DNA of 64,000 bases from Zymoseptoria tritici IPO323. Lineage: Eukaryota; Ascomycota; Dothideomycetes; Mycosphaerellales; Mycosphaerellaceae. The position numbers and the translations under genes are program-made. Position 1 is the first letter of the stretch. Every line of letters starts with the position of its first letter. The DNA lies in the NCBI RefSeq assembly GCF_000219625.1, contig NC_018210.1, positions 744,001-808,000 of the forward strand, written 5' to 3'. Of this stretch, positions 30,821 to 41,208 are shown one piece after another. The notes below the pieces were generated by a model. That model was given only the letters and a program-made list of their open reading frames with translations. It searched no databases and had not been told where the DNA came from.

Positions 30821-32521
30821 CTAGTAACTCCGACCAAACATCACCCACTTCTCCGCTTTCTTGCCACACTTCGGGTTGATACACTTCTCCTCCAGACCAT
30901 CTGGCTGCACCTCTGGAATACACAACGACTTCGCACCCATAGACGGCGCACGCGCATCAACGACCTGGCCCTCGATGTTCCCTGCCGAGTCCTTCTTGAT
31001 CTCATCCTCACACTCTCCGCCCAAGCAGTGCGACACGAGAAGCACGTTCTTGCCGTTCAGCGTAGGCACAAAGTCCTTCCACTCGCGCACGATCTTGCGG
31101 TGTGCAGCGTACTCCTCATCCGCCTTCTTGAACATGTCATTTTGAATTATCTCGAGCAGTTCCGGAACTTTCGTGCCGACCTCCTCAATCGGGATGGTGT
31201 CCTTGCCTTCCTTGTCGCGGCGAGAAGTGGTGACTTGACCCTTCTCAGCGTCCTTCGGTCCAAACTCGATACGGAGCGGCACGCCCTTCAGCTCCCAGTC
31301 GTTGAACTTGTAGCCTGGAGAGTAGCCCTCTCGTAGATCGGTCTCAACACGGACGTCCGCATCTAGCAGAGTACTCTTCAGCTCGTTGACCTTGCTGTAG
31401 AGCTTTTCTCGGTCCTCGTCGCTTGTCTTTGCTGTCACGCCTACTGGGACAATCACGACTTGGACTTCTGCCACTCGCGGAGGCATGACCAAGCCCTTGT
31501 CGTCACCGTGGATGAGGATCATCACACCAATCGAGCGAGTGGTGAAGCCCCAGCTGTTCTGCCAGACATGAAGCTTCTTGCGAGCCTCGCCGTCCTTGAC
31601 AATTTGGTGTGGATCCTCAACAGTGATGTCGAACATCTTGGCGAAATGTGTTCCGAGACAGTGTGATGTGGCAGCTTGAATGCCGCGTCCAACTGACGGG
31701 ATGAAACCCTCAATCGTCTTCGTGTAGTGTGCTCCGGGGAATTGCTCGTTCTTCGTCTTTTGGCCCTTGACCACCGGCACGGCCATGAGATCCTCGTAGA
31801 TCGACGCATAGTGGTCCAAGATCTCCATGACCTCCTTACCCGCCTCCTCTTCCGTCATGTGTGCGGTATGACCCTCCTGCCACAAAAACTCACGCGACCG
31901 CAGGAATGGCACCGCATGCTTGAACTCCCACCGCACCACATTACACCACTGGTTCAGCTTGAGCGGCAAATCTCGGTGTGATCGGATCTTCTTGGAGTAA
32001 TAGCTGTACATGGCCGTCTCACTCGTAGGGCGAACGGCCAATGGCTTCTCCAGCTTTGTCTTTCCTCCATGTGTCACCCATGCGACCTCCGCCGCGAAGC
32101 CCTCCAAATGCTCCTCTTCACGTGTCAAGTTCGCCTCGGTGATGAATAGCGGAAAGTATGTGTTCTTGACTCCCATCTTCTTGATCCGTACGTTGAAGTA
32201 CGCGGTGATCATCTCCCATATTGAGTACGATGCGGGCAGGTAAATGTAGCAGCCGGGGACGTCGGTGAACTCGAGCAGATCGCCTTTGAGGATGACTTGC
32301 TGGTACCATTCGGAGAGATCGCCAGACTTTGGCTCAGTGATGCCAATGAGTTCCGGTCCGTCCGCCTTCTTCTTCGCGGCGGGAGCTTGCTGCGGTTTTA
32401 CCTTCTTCTCTTTTGGCGGCTTGGGTTCCTTCTTTGGCTTCTCTTTCTTCGCTTCGGTGGGCGCGGTGCCGTCGACCTCGAGTTTCTCCATCTTTTGCTC
32501 AATGTTGTCGTTTGCCGCCAT
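30821..32521 (-). CDS. Prolyl-tRNA synthetase, cytosolic eukaryotic type
   Basis: A single exon of 566 aa. A lysine/proline-rich N-terminal extension (about 50 residues) leads into the class II core: motif 2 region (NQWCNVVRWEFKHAVPFLRSREFLWQEGHTAH), GRGIQAATSHCLGTHFAKMF and motif 3 region (TTRSIGVMILIHGDDKGLVMPPRVAE). The anticodon-binding domain (QVVIVPVG) and the C-terminal zinc-like domain (CLGGECED, CINPKCGKKAEKWVMFGRSY) mark the archaeal/eukaryotic ProRS type. It charges tRNA-Pro. The ATG at 32521 (MAANDNIEQ) fits cytosolic relatives; the frame stays open upstream to 32752 with a basic stretch, noted under findings. There is no editing domain of the bacterial kind. Confidence 0.95.
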   Translation of the reverse strand: MAANDNIEQKMEKLEVDGTAPTEAKKEKPKKEPKPPKEKKVKPQQAPAAKKKADGPELIGITEPKSGDLSEWYQQVILKGDLLEFTDVPGCYIYLPASYSIWEMITAYFNVRIKKMGVKNTYFPLFITEANLTREEEHLEGFAAEVAWVTHGGKTKLEKPLAVRPTSETAMYSYYSKKIRSHRDLPLKLNQWCNVVRWEFKHAVPFLRSREFLWQEGHTAHMTEEEAGKEVMEILDHYASIYEDLMAVPVVKGQKTKNEQFPGAHYTKTIEGFIPSVGRGIQAATSHCLGTHFAKMFDITVEDPHQIVKDGEARKKLHVWQNSWGFTTRSIGVMILIHGDDKGLVMPPRVAEVQVVIVPVGVTAKTSDEDREKLYSKVNELKSTLLDADVRVETDLREGYSPGYKFNDWELKGVPLRIEFGPKDAEKGQVTTSRRDKEGKDTIPIEEVGTKVPELLEIIQNDMFKKADEEYAAHRKIVREWKDFVPTLNGKNVLLVSHCLGGECEDEIKKDSAGNIEGQVVDARAPSMGAKSLCIPEVQPDGLEEKCINPKCGKKAEKWVMFGRSY

Positions 32522-34036
32522 GTTGAATAGGTCTTTGATTGCAGAGGAAGAGGTTGTGTTTACTCGGTGGTCAACAGTCACTTTTGGTCGCAAGTCAATT
32601 TTTGGGTGCGACCCCGCCCTGGAAACAGCCTGACTCACGACGCGGCAGGAGCAGCCCGGCCTCTTCAGGAGCATTTTCAACCTCACCTCTTCACCTGATC
32701 TGATTCGCCGCGTTACAAGACACATTGGATCGCAGGTCTTCTTGCGTGCCATCGGCGACGCTACGAGTGCCGGACCTCGATCGTCGCGAGTTCTCTCATC
32801 GCCGTCGGTCTTTGTGCTACCAAGACTGCTTTGTACATGGGAAAAGACTCTGGCTCGTACCAGCCATCGCTTGTATTGCCAGAACGCCGCAGCTGAGTGT
32901 CAAAGAGCCTCCAGCGTAGCACCTGCCGACTCTATCATTGTCGTTGTGCTGCAATCATGATAATTGGAAACACTTTGCCCGGACTTAAGGGGCCCACACA
33001 GAGCCGAGCTGGACTTGAACGGCCGTGTCTGAAATCCGAAGCGGCGAATTCTGAGTATACATTGCGATATCGCAGGAAGTCTTGTGTCAGTGCATTCAGC
33101 TGACACAGTACGGGCTGAAGATCGTCACATGAGACGCCGGTGAAAGGCCAGCCGTCTGCGGCTTGTGCAACCTTATTTGAGACCGAGCTGTGAAATTGCC
33201 ACAAACAGAGAAGTCAGCTTCGGCCCAAGGCGAGTGAAAGATGCTCTGTGGGTGTCCTGGAGTCTGGGTGACTGGAGTTTCGACACGCTGGCACCTCTCA
33301 TCGAGGATCGTTCTGCTGATCAAGCCAATACACCGGGCAACGCCCTTCGAGTTTGCCACTGAGTGTGCAAGCATCTGAGTCCTCGCGAGCTTCAGCTCGT
33401 CAGGACCTCCTGCTCCCTTAAGGCCGCTGGGCATGAGCGTCGGCGTTGTCCGAGGAGACTCTGTGTGCGGCTGCACCGCTGAGACTTTTGGAGACCCGCC
33501 ATGTGCCCAAGTTCACCAAATTCGAAGCCATGGGAACGAATAGCATGCTACATATGGCGGGTGGTAAGCAGTAGCTTATGCGTACTATCATGTCTATGGA
33601 AGATCGATACTTTGACGGTGCAGAGAGCCGCCGTGCTCGACCTTTCCGCGCCAAGGGCGTATACTGTATACCTGGGTCGCCGGTGACGACGAGGATCCCG
33701 CAGCTGAGTGCTGTGTCGAAAACAGAACCAAACACTATGCAGCTGCATCGCAAAGCGTCAAGTCACAGCCTCCAACCTCCGGACTTAACGTTGGTTTGAA
33801 CGACTTTTCGGTCTCGCAAGAGAGCACAACTCACCGGTCAAGATACTCCTGCTGTAGACCTTCAGGAGCTGAGATGCCAACAATTTACGCGAGATGTGAC
33901 GCCAAACCGAGTTTCAAAAGGTATATAGAAGAAGCGATGCTGCCTCCAAGAACCACCAACACACTCCACCAAGACAAGAACTGTCCAACACTTCAGCACA
34001 TACAACTCTCAAATCCCTCACACGATCCACCCAACA
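32522..34036. other. Intergenic, no gene seen
   Basis: About 1.5 kb. The first 230 bp are in frame with prolyl-tRNA synthetase. The last 140 bp look like a promoter and 5' UTR for the secreted protein gene (GTATATAG near 33920). Other open frames lack protein-like character. Confidence 0.5.
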
Positions 34037-34519
34037 ACGAAGGTCTACACCATCATCACCGCCCTCGCCATCGGCGTCACTTCCGTCGCTGCGACTTGCT
34101 ACAAGTCCGGCGACTTCTGGCCCAACAAAGAAGAAGCCCGTGCCTTCGTCCACGATGCCTGCTACAACCAAGGGTGAGTGCTAAACATCCCCCGCCACCA
34201 TCACCACACTGACACTTCCCCTCTCACAGCGGCATGTTCACCGGCGGTTGGGCCCCTCTGCAGACCAAATCCATGTGCCCGCACGCCAAGTCCAACAACT
34301 TGGGCTTATTGTTCGAGATCGAGAACCAGAACACCCGTGAGGGCTTCGATCTCAAGGACGACGATTGCTACAACCGCTTGACCGATGAGATCTTCGCTTG
34401 TGAGCACGGAGGAGACTCTTCTGTTGCTGGGTGGCGTGTTCGGTGAGTGCTGGGAAGGATGTTCAGTTTCAAGCTCTCTGGCTAATGACAACGTCAGCGC
34501 CGACCCCGGCAACTGTTAG
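34037..34519 (+). CDS. Small secreted cysteine-containing protein with ACG in place of the start codon
   Basis: Three exons (34037-34173, 34230-34442, 34498-34519; introns 56 and 55 bp) close in phase to 123 codons. The first codons read ACG-AAG-GTC-TAC, so the expected Met is Thr by sequence; a hydrophobic signal peptide (KVYTIITALAIGVTSVAA) follows at once. The mature part has six Cys: CYKSG, ACYNQGG, MCPH, DCYNRL, ACEHGG and the terminal GNC, with WRVRADPGNC at the end. The pattern recalls small fungal secreted proteins annotated as Y3-like glycan-binding, but that is memory-based. No in-frame upstream ATG or upstream exon was found, so the gene uses ACG, is silenced, or contains a sequencing error. 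Confidence 0.7.
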
Positions 34520-35248
34520 AGGGCCAACATTGATGTAACGGCGGCGATCGTCCCCCGACGACCGTTGGTATCTAGGAATGCAGATTGAACGACGTTGCTT
34601 TGGAGTTTCGGACTGGGTTGTCTGTTGCTGCAGTCATCTCTACACATTCGTTTTAAATTTGGGATAGTACATCAATGGCACATGTCTAGCTTTTAGTCTG
34701 TGTTTAGAAAACAATATGAAGGCCTTTATATTGAATGATCATGCGTTTGAGTGACTTGGGTGGCCTTGAACACCTCGCCCTGGTAGCTGGTGCCTGGGGG
34801 GCAGTCAAGAAACGGATACGGTTTGCTCAAACATTCCTTTCGAACTGCTGCTATCTGGCATGCGTTGCTGAATTACCTGTTCGACCATGTAGCACACCTG
34901 CTACCTTGCCTGCTACCTTGTATATACGACCTTGAACTACCTATACGCCTCCACAGCGAGCTTCGTCTGGAGGTTTGCTGCGGTCATGCTTTGCGCGGCG
35001 AGGCGCTTGAAGGAAATCACTGACTCTGTTGTCGAGTAAACGATGTTCCCGAAGAATTGGACCCATCATTGGAATCCAAATCTCCAGGCGAGAATACCTG
35101 AAGACTGGCATCATCGAGAGCTGAGTTTCGAGGTGTACTGTGTGAAGACATGGTCATAGCGCAAGGACGTGTAAGAGAGGAAGCCTTTCGAAAGGTACCT
35201 AACGCGCTATGCTACATGATCATTATTAATGTCCAAAGCACGGACCGC
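34520..35248. other. Intergenic, no gene seen
   Basis: 3' flanks of the secreted protein gene and of the convergent phospholipase-fusion gene. No recognizable element. Confidence 0.5.
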
Positions 35249-37790
35249 TCATGTACTCGAAATCGCAAAGGAGTCAAGACGAATCTCATCCCTGAGACCG
35301 AATCCGCCGGCCACATTAGTGCAAGTGATGGCGCCCGAGAACTTGACGTAGATATTCTTGCTGGTGGACGACTGCCTCACACCGTTCTGACCCACCTGGA
35401 AGGGTCCGGTGCTATGAGAGCTCGGATCGATCCAGCTCTGTCCGTCCGGAACGGCTCCCGAGAAGACTTGGGTGTCGCCAAAGGAGAGTGTCATCTGGCA
35501 ACTATCGCCGCCGGAGGTGCGACGCCATAGGAAGGTCAGGTCGTACTCCACTCCGGGGCACATCTCCACTTCGGTCTCGAAGGTTCTCGTGAGCTTCTTG
35601 AGAAGTTGGGATCTGAAGCCGATCTGCAGGCTGGCTGTGTCGTCTGCAACAGGGTCGAATGCGACGCCAGTCAACGTGCCGAAGGTCCAGCCATCGCCTC
35701 CTCTTGCGAAGTCGCCATTGCTGAAGCCGCTGGCAGTGGTGCATGTGTCTGCAGGAGGATCGTAGCACTGTCCTTTGTAGCAGTAGCCGCTGGCACAAAC
35801 GTTGCCACATGAGCCACAGTTGTTCGATGAAGACTGGAAGTCCGTGCAGCGATTGCCACAAGTGTCTATGGGGCAGATACAGGAGCCACCACTGCAGCGA
35901 GCCCTCGCTGGACATTTCCGGGCACATCCGCCGCAGTTCTGCATATCTGTGCTGGTAGTATCGGTGCAGGTAACACCGCCGCCGGAAGTCTTGGGGCACA
36001 GGGTCAGATTGTTCGGGCATTTGCACTCGCAGCGGTCCTTGGTGGCATCGTTGAAAGCGCCGCGAGCTGCATCTCCGGTGACGGTCCAGTAGTAGAAGTC
36101 GGCGGTGGCAAGACAAGTCCTGTAGAACGCCCACGTGTACCAGTGATTGAGCTCGTCGCATCCCTGCCCTCGCATGCAGCTGCGGAACTCATTGTTGCAT
36201 GTCTCGAAGTTGCCCTTCGCGCAGTCGTCGTAGCATAGATCGTGACCGGAACAGCAAGCGCCGAAGGAGAAGTTGGGAACGAATTTGGCGCTCGCGGCTC
36301 CGCCGCAGCCGTTCGATTGTGCTGGACGAACGGGAGGGTCTTGGACTCTAACTTGACCAGTCAGAAAGTCAGGGGTAGCGGGACAACGGGGCGCGGTGCC
36401 CTCGTTCCATATGCTCCGTCGGCGACGACGGGAAGATGGTATGGGAGTGACAGGCAGAGTAAGCTGGACGAGGATCAGCGATGTTCGAAATGTGTTTGAG
36501 CGTCGGTGCAGGAGCTGATTCATTGTGTGCGTGTGCCACGCCTGAGCCACCTCTTCTAAAAGTTCGACTTACCATGCTTTTCCCGCCATCAGATGCAGCA
36601 ATCAAGGTGACCTTCCCTTTATCCGTGTTGCTTGTGTACGACTGACCATCTTGAGTGATGGACAAGAAACCTTGGCAGTCCACACCGAAAATGGTCGTGT
36701 ACAGCTTCTGGCCATTGACGATCTGGCCGGCCGCACCGGTCGACGCATCTGTAAGGACAATATCGCCATTCGCGGCCTTGGCGACATACTTTGGCGTGGG
36801 AGCCACGATGAGAATATCGTACAACCCCTGTGGAGCGCCTGCAGGCTGCTGGAATGAGAAATGAGGCACCTGGAAGTCCTCGGCGGGACCAAGAGCATTT
36901 GCAGCAGCCTGCGAGGTCGGGCTGGGCAGAGGACCAAGGCTGTTGACAGCTTGATTCGCAATCAGTGGCATACCCTCCTTGCTCAAGAGCTCGAAGAGAG
37001 CATTGGGATCCGTCGGGTTCAGCACGCACGGCGCTGGAGCCTGCAGGCTCGTATCGGCGAGTAGGCCAGTTACTGGAGAGACGCCCATGTCGACGACATC
37101 GAGAGTGAAGTCTTCGTAAGCGACGATATTGTTTGGGAAGTTCGGATCATCCGTTGGGTAAACAACGGGCCCCGCACTCGTCGTTGAAGTCGTGCTGTCA
37201 ACCGCGGCAGGTTCAGAAGATGAAGTGCTTACGGAAGTAGTGGTGTCGGTTGTGCTGAGAGTGGTCGTCGATGTCGTTTGGCTCGAGGCCGGGGCCGTGG
37301 CAGAGATCAAGCATCCTGCATCAAAGAAGATCTTCTTACTGTCCGGATCGTATCCGAAATTGCCGTCAAGTCCTTGGTCGTAGAGGTAGCATGTGGCATC
37401 GTCCACCGCAAAGGCTCGGCACTTGGACCCAAGCTTGCACTGTGCCATACACCCAGCTGGAGTAAGCGCAGCAGTATCAGTGGTAGATGTGAATGGCGCG
37501 GGACTTCCGCCGTCGTTTCCGCGCACATTGCATACACCAGATGGAAGTGGAGCTGCAGAAGTGGTCGACGTAGTCGTTGACCGGGCGGTCGTCGAGCTGC
37601 TAGTCGCTGCGGTGGTTGTGACCGAGGTTGTCGACGAAGGCTTGGTGGTCGATGATGTCGCAGCGGCACCTCCGCTGGCCGAAGTCGAACTCGTGGCGAC
37701 GCTGGTCGTCGACGATGTGGCGGCAGCACTGCTGGTAGTCAAGGTAGTGGAGCCTCTTCCTGGAGTCGAAGTGGCCTGTGCCCTTGAAGA

Positions 37791-37821
<31 letters not shown>

Positions 37822-38238
37822 CTTGCGGATATAGTTGACGTCGATGGTCGCGAACTTGTTGTAGTAGGTCGCGATGTTGTGGTGGTCGAGGTGGTGAGCG
37901 CCGCGACCTTGCACGATCGGTCCCAGAACTTCCACGGAGCGTTCTTCACTCTCCACACATTGCGGTTTCTGTGATTCTGTCAGCCATGCCACGCAAATGA
38001 CTGCTTTCCGCGGGGTCATTGCTCACGAGGTGCGAGTGTACAGCTTGCATGTCTTCCTTACGACCGCGAAGCTGTTACACTTGACGTCTTTCTTGCATAG
38101 TGTACCGCAACTTTTCTGAGTGGCCAGGTTCGCATCAGTCTTGGAGAAGTAAGCCCAGGAGACTGGGTAGCCTGTGATGCCGCAGTCGATGGCATCGACA
38201 AAGGGCAAGGCCAAGAGGAGTCCAGCGAATAGCTTCAT
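35249..38238 (-). CDS. Secreted multidomain protein with phospholipase A2-like domain
   Basis: Three exons (38238-38027, 37968-36573, 36514-35249; both introns 58 bp) close in phase to 957 aa. Signal peptide MKLFAGLLLALPFVDA; a short Cys-rich apple/PAN-like module (CGTLCKKDVKCNSFAV); a Thr/Ser-rich linker with a run of ten Thr encoded by a GTTGTC microsatellite; a second module (CMAQCKLGSKCRAFAVDDATCYLY); another Thr-rich stretch; an unrecognized domain to about residue 536; a polyarginine site (RRRRRS, 565-570); then a phospholipase A2 signature CCSGHDLCYDDC with catalytic His627-Asp628. Cys-rich repeats (CGNRC, NCGSCGNVCASGYC) and a C-terminal beta-rich domain (FSNGDFARGGDGWTF) follow. Expected secreted, heavily O-glycosylated and possibly Kex2-cleaved. 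The second intron makes it one gene rather than two; that join is inferred. Confidence 0.75.
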
Positions 38239-41208
38239 CTTCGGAAGAAAGAGGAAGAAACGAATGTGTGAAGCGAGGGAGGAGCCATGCAGAGAGGAGG
38301 TCGAGGCTTATGTAGCCAGACCTCGCGGTGCAAAGCCATCTCTCCAGCGCCTCGCGTATATTCTCCAAGACTATTATGTTGTCGGGGCGGCCGCCAGACA
38401 CCACGTCCGTGCAGCCACACGGGGTCTGGGCTCACAGCGCGCATGTCAAGGCGAGAAGGCGGCTCTGGAAGTCTGTAGCGTTGACTGGTCCACGTGCCGG
38501 GCACGGATCCTGCGAAGATCGGACCACCTTTGTCCAACAACCTATTCGGGGTTGGCGTTGGAGATAAAGTTCTCGGAGCGTCCGCACAAGCTTGGAAAAT
38601 GCACGCTATGGCGGGCCTGGAACTTTTCGTGTTGATTTGTTTCCCAGCCCAAGGTGAAAAATTGAACACATGAGGGCCAGTCGAAGTCCAGGAAGGACCG
38701 GGCTGTAGGCAAGGCTTGCCTTCGTCGCTCGCAACTTCGTACTCTCATATCGATGATGACCCGGGTTGCAGCAGCAGTGAACGGCCGTGAGAAGCGTATC
38801 AGACCATCTGCCTGCCTTGCCTGATTTCAGTCTCGCCAGAGCCAGATCTGCTGCACGCTTCATACGCGATTTCGACGGAGAATCTGGTTCACCTGATGTG
38901 GTGTGTTGAAGCATAAGCCGGCTCCAGATGCAAAGTCCCAGCAAGCGCGCTTAAGGGCGAAAGCTTCGGTCATATCAGAAAGCTTGCGGTCGGCCGAGGC
39001 AGTAGTTTTGTGGCTGAGCCAGTCGAATCGAGTAGCTCTGTGCTCAATCACAGAGGTTTGATGCCCGTGAAGCGCGCATTTGATGGCCTCTGCCGACGTC
39101 TGACAGGTCGCGCGAGCCATCCGAGCAAAAGTGATGGATGTATGCGATGGCGCATGGTACGACAGACAAGTCATCAAGCAAGCAAGAAGTCGAGGGTCTT
39201 TGCGGCGCATGGTAGCTTTCGCTGCACAGGAAAGCCACAAATATGTTCCGCCCAATCAATTCGTGGGGAAATGCAGACCACTCTTCTGTGAGATCTGGAG
39301 GCGTTGACGCTGTTCAGCGTAGGGTCTTCATACCTGGCGGTGAACATTTCCGCTTCAACAAACCGGACACAAGTACACATCAAGCTGCATTGGTCGTGGC
39401 CATGGCTGGATCGCAAAGGACATGCTTTCGACAGCGGACGCAGGGTCTTGGTGCAGACCATGGGATCTTGATTGCAGTCACCGCGAATGCTAGATGTGAG
39501 GACCCGGAAGGCGCGCAGTATGCTTGAGCGTTGGTGGCGAGATCAGACCACTATGCTGCACGTAGGGTGTTTGGCTTCAGCGTGATCGCAAAGACAAAGT
39601 GCTAGACCTGAAGTCGATGTTGCTCTTCGTTCGTGCACTGGAAGCGAGGCCGGCGCGAACTTGTCCGGAGCGGTAAAGGTGGCGCGACGAGCCTGGTCGT
39701 GTGTCATAAAACTTGTGAGCGGGTCATGTCGAGATGGAGTATGATTCCTCATCTTGCTACTGTGCTGTCAACGGCCGAGCACTGTGGAGTATCAGGTCGC
39801 GGATTGCCTCGAGCGGGTGTAGTTTCAAGTCCCCGACAGAACTCAGTGTCGCTGGGGTCTTGCTCATGAAGATTCATCGCAGCATCGCAATTCATTGTCG
39901 AAATCCGAGTGTTTCGGCGCGAGAAAAGATGTGGTCATGAAAGCGCGGAGCTGCTCCCGCACGAAATTCGCCGGCCTGATCAGAACAACAATGCCCTGGT
40001 TCGTCTGGAGGACAGGCATCATCCTATCTGCGTGGGCGGGAACCAGTATCTTGCCGGTAAAGAGCAGAACGCCTGATCCGTGAGTGAGATCGCTGACAGG
40101 AAGATGCATGAACAGACCCGGCTTCTTCAGGCAAGCAACCGAGCTGGTATGGCTATGTCGATCAAAGATCTCGGAGTCGGAGAATAATCGCTTTGACTTC
40201 CATTTTTGTCAGGACAAGTCACAAACACTTTCCGCGTACCATTGTCGGCTCGAGTCTCGAGGCCTGTCGTTTGAGGTTGACACGGACTCGGTCGTTGGCG
40301 CTACAGGAGAAGGGGTGGGTTTCATATGCGAACACACGCTGGCTTGGGATGTCGTGCTCTTATTTGGTGATACGGCGGATGTCTGGCGATGCCGAGAGCG
40401 ACAAGATACACTCTATTTCCATCTCAGGATTGCACATCTTCACATAGCTATTATCGACGATGCCGACGGCGAAATACCTCATAGTCGGGTTGTTCTTGTG
40501 TGCGTGTCGAGTCGAGTCGAGTCGTGGGTCGTCGCTCCGCAAGTTCGCGATCGACGTCCTCAAATTTCCCATCACGACGCCGCACCGCAAGCCGGACGAA
40601 TCAGACACATCACATCAGCGGGCCGAAGAGGCTGGCCACGGGCCGTCGACAGGGAACCGCAGTCCAATCTCTGGGAGCACAAGGACAGGGAATAAACCGT
40701 TGCACCGATGGCTCGATCGCGACCTCCTGCCTCACCTCCTTCTCGTCGAGTCTTGTTCTGTGTGTGTGTTGTGCAGGTGCAATCGCATCTACACGTCCAG
40801 TCGCTACCTCGCCAACTCCCGCTCGCTCATTCCACATACTCGGAGAGTATTCGCGTCCAGTCGTCTACACCGCCTACCAATATGCCCGCGATTCAAGCCA
40901 CGTCCGACCTCAAACCGTAGGGTGGAGCATCCCTCGACGATACAACTGCCAGACAGCCGACAACGTTCGACAACGACGACGATTGACGATCCTCCACAGA
41001 GTCCAACTCCGATCGCTGGTTCGACGGCTGCCGACGTTGACAACGACGAACCGTCAGATCGCAGCGTCGATCCTTCGAGTCAAGGTTCCAGAATACAATG
41101 GACGAGGTGAACATATCACAATACTGTTGCGACAGCCGCCTGGAGCGCGAGACAAATACAACCAGTGGCACTACGAGGATACCTATAGATGAAGCAGGAC
41201 TTTCGGAT
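38239..41208. other. About 3 kb without a supported gene
   Basis: The largest gene-free stretch outside the transposon. I find open frames up to about 200 codons (for example 40084-40695) but none with a signal, motif or believable composition. A short GTCGA repeat lies at about 40507-40526, upstream of the SH3 protein gene. The rest is presumed promoter and spacer; a non-coding RNA cannot be excluded. Confidence 0.45.
40507..40526. repeat. GTCGA pentanucleotide repeat
   Basis: Three to four tandem GTCGA units in the region upstream of the SH3 protein gene. Confidence 0.6.

Noticed and set aside
33796..34212. 138-codon frame overlapping the secreted protein gene, offering a normal ATG
   Set aside because: It is out of frame with the signal peptide and cysteines and becomes His/Arg/Pro-rich; the ACG-start frame with two introns is clearly the real one.
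36369..36550. Separate small gene start for the phospholipase part at 36550
   Set aside because: The candidate start lacks a good signal peptide, and a 58-bp intron joins it in phase to the upstream secreted protein; kept as an alternative in the finding.
37393..37974. 193-codon plus-strand open frame, Val-rich
   Set aside because: It is the complement of the Thr-rich linker of the phospholipase fusion; valine runs are the mirror of threonine runs.
40084..40695. 203-codon plus-strand open frame in the 3 kb gap
   Set aside because: No signal peptide, motif, codon bias or intron support; several overlapping frames of similar quality exist there.
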